Source of the DNA: Saprospiraceae bacterium | GTDB lineage: Bacteria; Bacteroidota; Bacteroidia; Chitinophagales; Saprospiraceae | Reading direction: 5' to 3' | Length of the DNA: 64,000 nt | Assembly (NCBI GenBank): GCA_019638455.1 | Contig: JAHBTU010000004.1 | Coordinates: forward strand, 434,001 to 498,000 | The notes under the pieces: model-generated | The model's input: the letters and a program-made list of their open reading frames with translations, nothing else | Told to the model about the DNA's origin: nothing | Database searches by the model: none | In this document: piece after piece, positions 24,322 to 30,683 of the stretch | Layout: every line of letters begins with the position of its first letter | Numbering within the stretch: the first letter of the stretch is position 1 | Translations under genes and position numbers: made by a program

Positions 24322-26769
24322 ATTTCCACCTACGCCGACATCATTCTCCCCCTCGCGCTGCCCAAACGCACCTACACCTACGCCGTGCCCGACGTGTTGA
24401 CGACGCTTGTGCAACCCGGCGTGCGGGTAGAAGTGCAATTTGGCAGAAGCAAAATTTATAGCGGCCTTGTCGAGCGCGTTCATTCGGAGACGCCTGACTA
24501 CCAGACGAAAAACATCATCGCCGTGCTCGACGAGGTGACGGTGGTGACACCTCAGCAACTCCAACTTTGGGACTGGCTCGCCGATTATTATTGCTGCACA
24601 CTCGGCGAAGTGATGCAAGTCGCCTTGCCCGGCCACCTGAAGCTCACAAGCGAGACGAAGCTCGTTTTCAACCCAAATTTCGGCGACGACTTTTCGGAAC
24701 TCAGCAACGACGAGTACCTCGTCGCCGAGGCACTGCACATCCAAAACGAGGTGACGATTGACGACGCGCGGAAGATTTTGAACAAAAAAACCGTATTTCC
24801 CGTCGTTCAAAGCCTGCTGAACCGAGGCGTTCTCTTTCTGCGCGAGGATTTGCAGGAAAAATTCAAACCCCGCAAAGTCACCGCCGTTCGCCTCGCCGAG
24901 CCGTACCGTTCGCAGCCCGATTTGCTCAAGGAAGTTTTTTCGGAATTGCAAAACAAAGAGCGGCAGGTCGAAATTCTGATGGCCTACATGGCTTTGAGCC
25001 GACGGCAGCCCGTCGTGCTGCGGCAAGAGGTGTTGCAAAAAGCCGACGTGTCGCCCTCCTCGTTTGCGACTTTGGTGAAAAAAGGCATCTTGGAAACCTA
25101 CGACCGCGAGGTCAGCCGATTGAGCGGCTACGAGGACGAGCTGGCTGACGCGGGCGAACTTTCCCCCGAACAACGCCGCGCTTTTTCTGAAATAAAAGAT
25201 TGTTTTTCGACAAAAAACGTCGCGCTGCTGCATGGAGTCACAGGCAGCGGCAAGACGCGCATCTACGTCGAGCTCATCCGCGACGCAATTCGGCAGGGCG
25301 GCCAAATCCTGTATTTGCTGCCCGAAATCGCCCTCACGACCCAACTCGTCGAACGGCTCCAGCGCATCTTCGGCAGCGAGGTGGCGGTGTATCACTCCAA
25401 AATAAATTACAACGAGCGCGTGGAAGTGTGGCGCAGCGCGGCGGCGGGAAAACCCGTCGTCATGGCCGCCCGTTCGGGGCTTTTTTTGCCTTTTCAAAAC
25501 CTGCAACTCGTCATCGTGGACGAGGAGCACGACGCTTCGTTCAAACAATTCGACCCCGCGCCGCGCTATCACGCCCGCGATACGGCGATTTATTTGGCAA
25601 AACTCTACGGCGCGAAAGTCCTGCTCGGTACCGCTACGCCCGCCCTCGAAACTTACCACAACGCCACCACTGGCAAGTATGGCCTCGTGGAACTCAACGA
25701 ACGTTTTGGCGGGCTTCAATTGCCCGAATTTCAGCCCATTGACCTGCGCGAGCAGTACAAAAACCGCCAGATGCAAAGCATTTTTTCCACGCCTTTGCTG
25801 GAGGGTTTGCAATCCGCGCTCGACAATGGCGAGCAGGTCATCCTCTTTCAAAACCGGCGCGGCTACTCGCCCGTGCTCGAGTGTCAGACCTGCGGCTGGA
25901 CGGCCCAATGCCGCCACTGCGACGTGAGCCTCACGTTCCACAAGCACTCGAACCGCCTGCAATGCCACTACTGCGGCTACCAGCGCGAGCCAGTGAGCGT
26001 GTGCCCAGCCTGTGGCAGTGGCAAAATCACCCTCCTCAGTTTCGGCACTGAAAAAATCGAAGAGGAACTCAAAATTTTCCTTCCGAAAGCCCGCATCGCA
26101 CGCATGGATTTGGACACGGCAGGCACGAAATCCAACCTCGCCGCCCTGCTCAACGACTTTGAGGAAAAACGCATAGACATCCTCGTAGGCACGCAAATGG
26201 TGACAAAAGGCCTTGATTTTGAGAACGTTGGCGTGGTGGGCATCCTCAGCGCCGACCAACTCGTGCGCTTCCCTGACTTCCGGGCGGGCGAACGGGCGTA
26301 CCAACTTTTGACCCAAGTGGCTGGTCGCGCCGGTCGCAAAAACAAGCAAGGGCGAGTGTTGATGCAGGCATTCAATCCCTCCCATCCCGTGCTCCAAGAA
26401 GTCTTGAAAGGCGACTTCGCGGGCTTCATCCGCCGCGAATTGGGCGAACGACGGGAGTTTCGATACCCGCCGTTCACACGGCTGATTCACCTGACCTTGC
26501 GGCACAAAGACGCACACATCGTCCACGACGCGGCGGCGTTTTTTGGAAAATTACTGAGGGAAAAACTCGGCGACCGAGTGCTGGGGCCAGTGCTGCCGCA
26601 CATCCCGCGCGTGCGCGGCCTTTACGCCGAAAACATCATGCTCAAACTGGAAAAATCGGCCCCCCTGCTGGCGAACGCGAAGGCTTTGATTCGTCACTCG
26701 ACGGAAATCATGCTGGGGCGGCAGGGGTTTGGGCAGGTGTTGGTGGGAGTGGATGTAGACCCGGTGTGA
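24322..26769 (+). CDS. priA: Primosomal protein N' (replication restart helicase PriA)
   Basis: About 815 residues. The conserved 3'-DNA-binding domain starts before the first standard start codon: TYADIILPLALPKRTYTYAV is encoded just upstream of the GTG at 24385. No ATG, GTG or TTG lies between the in-frame stop at 24256 and 24385. The start given (ATT 24322) is therefore a best guess, and 24385 is the conservative alternative. Walker A HGVTGSGKTR, the DEEH box (VIVDEEHDASF), the Cys clusters of the zinc module (CQTCGW, CRHC, CHYCG, CPACGSG), GTQMVTKGLDF and QVAGRAGR are all present. PriA reloads the replisome at stalled forks. Confidence 0.95.
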   Translation: MSTYADIILPLALPKRTYTYAVPDVLTTLVQPGVRVEVQFGRSKIYSGLVERVHSETPDYQTKNIIAVLDEVTVVTPQQLQLWDWLADYYCCTLGEVMQVALPGHLKLTSETKLVFNPNFGDDFSELSNDEYLVAEALHIQNEVTIDDARKILNKKTVFPVVQSLLNRGVLFLREDLQEKFKPRKVTAVRLAEPYRSQPDLLKEVFSELQNKERQVEILMAYMALSRRQPVVLRQEVLQKADVSPSSFATLVKKGILETYDREVSRLSGYEDELADAGELSPEQRRAFSEIKDCFSTKNVALLHGVTGSGKTRIYVELIRDAIRQGGQILYLLPEIALTTQLVERLQRIFGSEVAVYHSKINYNERVEVWRSAAAGKPVVMAARSGLFLPFQNLQLVIVDEEHDASFKQFDPAPRYHARDTAIYLAKLYGAKVLLGTATPALETYHNATTGKYGLVELNERFGGLQLPEFQPIDLREQYKNRQMQSIFSTPLLEGLQSALDNGEQVILFQNRRGYSPVLECQTCGWTAQCRHCDVSLTFHKHSNRLQCHYCGYQREPVSVCPACGSGKITLLSFGTEKIEEELKIFLPKARIARMDLDTAGTKSNLAALLNDFEEKRIDILVGTQMVTKGLDFENVGVVGILSADQLVRFPDFRAGERAYQLLTQVAGRAGRKNKQGRVLMQAFNPSHPVLQEVLKGDFAGFIRRELGERREFRYPPFTRLIHLTLRHKDAHIVHDAAAFFGKLLREKLGDRVLGPVLPHIPRVRGLYAENIMLKLEKSAPLLANAKALIRHSTEIMLGRQGFGQVLVGVDVDPV

Positions 26770-26895
26770 ATATAGATTAGGACAGGTAGGCTGAGAATAA
26801 AAAGACGAGAAGGGGTTTCACCTGCAACACTCTTTCCAAATCCTTTAACCCATCCTTTTCATCTTAATTTCTCTTCTTATCCCGCTATTTTCATG

Positions 26896-26903
26896 TAAGT
26901 TTG
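26896..26903 (+). promoter_or_regulatory. -7 promoter element for the small barrel protein
   Basis: TAAGTTTG matches TAnnTTTG and lies 22 bp before the ATG at 26925. Confidence 0.65.
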
Positions 26904-26924
26904 CCCACAAAATTATTTTACAAA

Positions 26925-27470
26925 ATGAAACAACTGACTACACTCGCATTGCTCCTTTTGCTGGTCTTTCATGTGCAAGCACAAACCGAAAAAGGCGACT
27001 GGCTGGTCGGCGGCGAACTGGGTTTTCGCACCGTCGAAAGCAACAGCAACTTCAACTTCTCTCCTTCGGCAGGCTGGTTTATCCTGAACAACTTTGCCCT
27101 CGGCGCCAATCTTGGCATTGACCTTTCCAAGACGGGCGACACCAAATTCCGCTCTTGGGGACTAGGCCCATTCATGCGGTTCTATTTTCCGGGTGAGACT
27201 TTCCGACCTTTTGTTCGGGCCAGCTGGGAGGGGCTGCGCAGGCGGACGGAGACGTCGGGAGTTTCCAGCACGGTGAAAGGAAACAGCTACTTCTTGGGGC
27301 TGGGCTTGGCAATTTTTATCAATGAAAATGTGGCGCTCGAACCCGTGGCGGGCTACATAAGCACAAACCTGAAAGACCGGGAGCGCGAGGGTGGATTCGC
27401 CTTGCGCATGGGGTTCCAGGTCTATCTCAACAATCAACAAATGCAGGTGCTGAAACTGAATAAAAACTGA
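26925..27470 (+). CDS. Small outer-membrane beta-barrel protein
   Basis: 181 residues starting MKQLTTLALL, with a signal peptide ending at VQAQ. The rest alternates short amphipathic strands rich in Gly and aromatic residues (WLVGGELGF, PSAGWFILN, FALGANLGI, SYFLGLGLAIFI) and ends in a strand-like FALRMGFQVYL, as in OmpA/OmpX-like 8-stranded barrels. Start chosen at ATG 26925 just after the promoter box, since TTG 26901 overlaps the box. It is 11 bp upstream of the S4-domain gene, so the two may be cotranscribed. Role unknown. Confidence 0.8.
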   Translation: MKQLTTLALLLLLVFHVQAQTEKGDWLVGGELGFRTVESNSNFNFSPSAGWFILNNFALGANLGIDLSKTGDTKFRSWGLGPFMRFYFPGETFRPFVRASWEGLRRRTETSGVSSTVKGNSYFLGLGLAIFINENVALEPVAGYISTNLKDREREGGFALRMGFQVYLNNQQMQVLKLNKN

Positions 27471-27481
27471 TTTTAGCCGAC

Positions 27482-27865
27482 ATGACCAAAATCCGAATTG
27501 ACAAATGGCTGTGGAGCGTGCGCATCTTCAAGAGCCGCACCATTGCCACCGATGCCTGCAAAGCGGGCAAAGTTCGCATCAATGGCGAGGCTGTGAAACC
27601 TTCGCACCTTATTTCGGAAGGCGAAGTCGTGTGGGTGAAAAAAGAAGGTTTCCATTTTCAATATCGCGCCATCCAGTTGATAGAGAAACGTGTCGGGGCG
27701 CCCATCGCAGTCACTTGCTACGAAGACATCACACCCGAAGCGGAAAAGAAAAAATACGAGGAGTGGTTTCTCAACGCGGCTCCCGTGGTGGAAAAGCGTG
27801 AGCGCGGCACCGGACGACCCACTAAAAAGGAACGCAGGGAACTCGACGAATTCAAAACACTGTGA
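27482..27865 (+). CDS. hslR: S4-domain RNA-binding protein, Hsp15-like
   Basis: 127 residues. The S4 fold fills the first 60 (MTKIRIDKWLWSVRIFKSRT, GKVRINGEAVKPSHLI, GEVVWV). A basic C-terminal tail follows, with EKRERGTGRPTKKERRE. Hsp15 proteins bind 50S subunits carrying stalled nascent chains and help recycle them. The sequence supports the RNA-binding fold strongly and the precise role less so. Repeat copy 4 begins 17 bp after its stop. Confidence 0.88.
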   Translation: MTKIRIDKWLWSVRIFKSRTIATDACKAGKVRINGEAVKPSHLISEGEVVWVKKEGFHFQYRAIQLIEKRVGAPIAVTCYEDITPEAEKKKYEEWFLNAAPVVEKRERGTGRPTKKERRELDEFKTL

Positions 27866-27882
27866 CGAGAATTCACAAGCGA

Positions 27883-28062
27883 TATAGTCAACGCAAATCA
27901 GCCCCGTCCGCTTTACTTGGCCGGGCAATCCTCTGAGTACAGGGCCTGACAAGGTGGTTTTGAACGAACGGTGCTCGCAATCCTTTGAAAATCATACAAA
28001 TCAATCAAGGGAATCCCGGCCTTGCCAACCGGCAGGTTCAAATCCTCTTTAATCTGGGTATA
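27883..28062. repeat. 180-bp dispersed repeat, copy 4
   Basis: TATA-to-TATA unit of exactly 180 bp with the same landmarks and orientation as the copies at 5500, 12446 and 12733, immediately downstream of the hslR stop codon. Confidence 0.9.
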
Positions 28063-28304
28063 TTTGTCGACAGGATTGATAAGATTTACAGGCTTTTTCC
28101 CAAAAAAAGGGCGCGAATACTGCAAATCGTGTCAATCCTGTCGAAATTTGCTTCACACTACTGGACATTATTTTTGTGCTTCAAAGACACAAAGGCACAA
28201 AATGCGGCAACTCAATAAGTATTTTGCTTTGTGTCTTTGTGGCAAATTTGAAAATGCCCGGTAGTGTGGACGGACGCGCACTTTCCCGCCCTTACTTCCT
28301 TTCG
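28063..28304. repeat. Nested palindromes next to repeat copy 4
   Basis: Three inverted pairs are visible: CGACAGGATTGA with TCAATCCTGTCG (near 28065 and 28128); CACACTAC (28154-28161) with GTAGTGTG (28261-28268); and, inside the latter, CAAAGACACAAAG (28182-28194) with CTTTGTGTCTTTG (28227-28239). No coding sequence is supported in this interval. Confidence 0.75.
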
Positions 28305-28616
28305 TCAGGCAAGCCCAAAAATTTTCGCGTATTTGAGCATCTCGCCTGGGTTGCTGATTTTCAGTTTGCCTGTCATCATGGCCATCATAGGGTTGAGTTC
28401 GCCTTTGAGTAGTTTGGCGAACGAATCGGCTGAGGTACTTACCTTGCAAGAAGGCTCCCCATTGAAGCCTTCGGAGACTTCCAGCTTGCCGTCAGTGACT
28501 TTTACCGTGAATTGGCCAGCATCGGCAATATCGAAGTGAAACAGCGTGTTGTGGCCTTCCAGCACTTCGGGATTGGCTTTTTCGGGCAGGGAAAAAAGAA
28601 ATGTTTTGACGTCCAT
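28305..28616 (-). CDS. SCP2 sterol-binding-domain protein
   Basis: 103 residues covering a complete SCP2-like domain: an N-terminal helix, FHFDIADAGQFTVKVTDGKL, the characteristic CKVSTSADSFAKLLKGELNP and MMTGKLKISNPGEMLK. The fold has a hydrophobic pocket for lipids such as fatty acyl chains. The protein is cytosolic with no signal peptide. It is divergently transcribed from a glycerophosphodiester phosphodiesterase, a weak hint at lipid metabolism. Confidence 0.88.
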   Translation of the reverse strand: MDVKTFLFSLPEKANPEVLEGHNTLFHFDIADAGQFTVKVTDGKLEVSEGFNGEPSCKVSTSADSFAKLLKGELNPMMAMMTGKLKISNPGEMLKYAKIFGLA

Positions 28617-28717
28617 GATAGGTGGCTTGTTCGATGTTGAAATGGCAATGTCCTTATTCGGAACAACTTCGCAGGCGGATTTAACACTGGCTTAAACTCA
28701 CCCGCCGTAGTTTCGCC

Positions 28718-28725
28718 CAAAGGTA
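28718..28725 (-). promoter_or_regulatory. -7 promoter element in the SCP2/GDPD divergent region
   Basis: TACCTTTG on the minus strand fits TAnnTTTG for the SCP2 gene. On the plus strand TAGTTTCG (28708-28715), one mismatch from consensus, could serve the GDPD gene, so the two promoters would lie back to back. Confidence 0.5.
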
Positions 28726-28741
28726 AAACCGCATCTCGAAA

Positions 28742-29656
28742 ATGATTGGGCAAAAACTTCCTTCTGCGTTTCTTTGGCTTATGTTCGCAGCCATTCCTTT
28801 TTTCTTTTCCTGCAAAAGCGCCTCAAAAGGCCCGGTAGCCGTGCCTGATGGTTTCGACTGGCAGGGGCACAGGGGCAGTCGGGGCATCATGCCTGAAAAC
28901 ACGGTGCCCGCCTTCCTCAAGGCGCTTGAGTATCCGGCAGTGACGACGCTGGAGCTCGATTTGGCCGTTTCCAAGGACCACCAACTCATCGTGAGCCACG
29001 AGCCGTGGTTCAATGCCTCTATCTGCCGCCAACCCAATGGCGATTCCATTCCCAAACGCGACGAGGAAAAGTTCTTGCTCTATGCGCTGACGGCTGACGA
29101 GATTCGTGGTTTCGATTGTGGCGCTTGGGGCAACCCGCGTTTCCCCGAACAACAAAAACTAAAAGCGCACAAACCCACCTTGCGCGAGGTGGTGGAGGCC
29201 GTGCGAGCCGTGCGGCCCGACATTCTTTGGAACATCGAAATCAAAAGCCAGCCGCAGTGGGACGGGCTGCGACATCCGCCGGTGGAGACGTTTGCGCAGT
29301 TGCTCATCGCCGAATTGAAGGCTTTGGGTATCGAACGGCGCGCGGTGGTGCAGTCGTTCGATGTGCGGGCATTGCAGGCCATGCATCGCCAAGCGCCGGA
29401 GATTCGGCTGGCGTTTTTGATTGAAAACCTGCGAGGGATTGATTACAATATGGAAAAACTGGGCTTCACGCCAGCTATTTACAGCCCTTACTATCAGGTT
29501 GTATCGAGGAAGTTGGTGCGCAAATGCCACGCACGCGGCATGAAAATCATTCCGTGGACGGTGAACGAAGTGGCATCCATGCAAGGCTTGATTCGCATGG
29601 GCGTAGATGGCATTATCACGGATTACCCGAATCGGATAGCGGTGGTGGGAAAGTGA
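28742..29656 (+). CDS. Glycerophosphodiester phosphodiesterase family lipoprotein
   Basis: 304 residues. The N-terminal hydrophobic stretch ends in FFFSCKSA, a lipobox-like Cys near residue 23, so it is probably an outer-membrane or periplasmic lipoprotein. The GDPD barrel shows WQGHRGSRGIMPENT (catalytic His and Arg-Gly), LELDLAVSKD (metal Glu/Asp), VSHEPW (second His) and MGVDGIITDYP at the end. These enzymes release glycerol 3-phosphate from deacylated phospholipids. It stands alone; a hairpin region follows. Confidence 0.9.
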   Translation: MIGQKLPSAFLWLMFAAIPFFFSCKSASKGPVAVPDGFDWQGHRGSRGIMPENTVPAFLKALEYPAVTTLELDLAVSKDHQLIVSHEPWFNASICRQPNGDSIPKRDEEKFLLYALTADEIRGFDCGAWGNPRFPEQQKLKAHKPTLREVVEAVRAVRPDILWNIEIKSQPQWDGLRHPPVETFAQLLIAELKALGIERRAVVQSFDVRALQAMHRQAPEIRLAFLIENLRGIDYNMEKLGFTPAIYSPYYQVVSRKLVRKCHARGMKIIPWTVNEVASMQGLIRMGVDGIITDYPNRIAVVGK

Positions 29657-29672
29657 GGAGGCCTGTGGTTGG

Positions 29673-29879
29673 GCATGACCGCTTTTGGGGACATTGATAG
29701 ACGTAAAAACATAGGTAGGAGCGCCGCCCCTGCCTATGTTTTTACTGCAAACTATACCTTGATTCGCCAGGATTTGTCAGATAACTATGATTGATTTCTC
29801 TGATTTTGAGCAAATTGCGCTTTTAGCCACGCCCAAAATCTGATGCCGCGAAGTATAATAATCCTGTAAGCGGTCATGC
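29673..29879. repeat. Nested inverted repeats between GDPD and a lipoprotein gene
   Basis: Outer arms GCATGACCGCTT (29673-29684) and AAGCGGTCATGC (29868-29879) enclose a hairpin, GTAAAAACATAGG (29703-29715) with CCTATGTTTTTAC (29733-29745). That hairpin's loop carries the GCGCCGCCCC word also seen near 3455 and 54250. The inner hairpin could act as a terminator for both convergent genes. Confidence 0.75.
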
Positions 29880-29915
29880 CGGGGCTGTCGAAACCCGCGC
29901 TGGGCAGGGTCAGCC

Positions 29916-30644
29916 TTATTTCAGTTTTACTTCCGTAGCCACCGAGGCCTTTTTGTTCTTCTGCTCCTCGTCGAAGGGTTTGAGGGTGATGGTCAGGGTG
30001 TGGTTGTTGTTGCTGAGTTGCGTCAAATCGTTGCTCGATTTTTTGATTTCGCGGTCGGGGAAGTGGTAGATTTGCTTGTAGCTCATGTCGGCGAACATCA
30101 TTTTCATCATGTCCATGCTGTCTTCGCCGCCTTCGTCTTCGCTTTCGGAGAGTGCCTTTTTGATTTCGGCACCCATATCGCCGGCACTGAGGCGCTCGAA
30201 GTTTTTACCGTTGAACTTGAACACTTCATCTACCTTGCTGTCGTACTTGTCCTTATTGACGACCTTCAGGGCGCGATTGAGCGCGGCGATGTCGGCAAAA
30301 TCAAACGAATAGCCAAACTTGAACGAGGCGGTATCGTTGATTTCCACCACGTTGGTGATGCCTTGAATGCCTTTGAGCGTGGAGGCTACCCCGCTGATTT
30401 CTTGGCCCATTTGCGCCATCGAATTGTCTTCCATGGCAGGAGCGTCTTCGTTCTCCGTGCTGTCGGAGGCCATGCCTTTGAACATATCCATCATGCCCTT
30501 CATCTCGCTCATGTCGAGCGTCATGGAATAGTTGCCGTTGCCCTTATCCTTGAATGTGACTTCTTCGATGATGTGCAGACAGCCAGTGAGTGCCATGCTG
30601 CCCATTGCAAAGACAGCCAATAAGAGATTTTTTACGTTTTTCAT
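29916..30644 (-). CDS. Met-rich lipoprotein of unknown function
   Basis: 242 residues from ATG 30644 (MKNVKNLLLAVF), with a lipobox ALTGC giving a lipidated Cys near residue 22. A strand-rich segment follows (VTFKDKGNGNYSMTLDMS), then a Met/Asp-rich region (MKGMMDMFKGMA, MEDNSMAQMGQ) and a second Met-rich run (DSMDMMKMMFADMS). The C-terminus has a basic tail. I do not recognise the family. It ends the minus-strand series 35004-29916 and lies 39 bp downstream of the Asp-box protein, so it may share its transcript. Confidence 0.7.
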   Translation of the reverse strand: MKNVKNLLLAVFAMGSMALTGCLHIIEEVTFKDKGNGNYSMTLDMSEMKGMMDMFKGMASDSTENEDAPAMEDNSMAQMGQEISGVASTLKGIQGITNVVEINDTASFKFGYSFDFADIAALNRALKVVNKDKYDSKVDEVFKFNGKNFERLSAGDMGAEIKKALSESEDEGGEDSMDMMKMMFADMSYKQIYHFPDREIKKSSNDLTQLSNNNHTLTITLKPFDEEQKNKKASVATEVKLK

Positions 30645-30683
30645 TGAAAATGAGTTTAGAATCAAAGTTTAAGCTTTAGAGGG

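Noticed and set aside
24313..26526. 737-codon minus-strand frame opposite priA
   Set aside because: Antisense shadow of a clear PriA; composition is typical of reversed coding DNA and no domain is recognisable.
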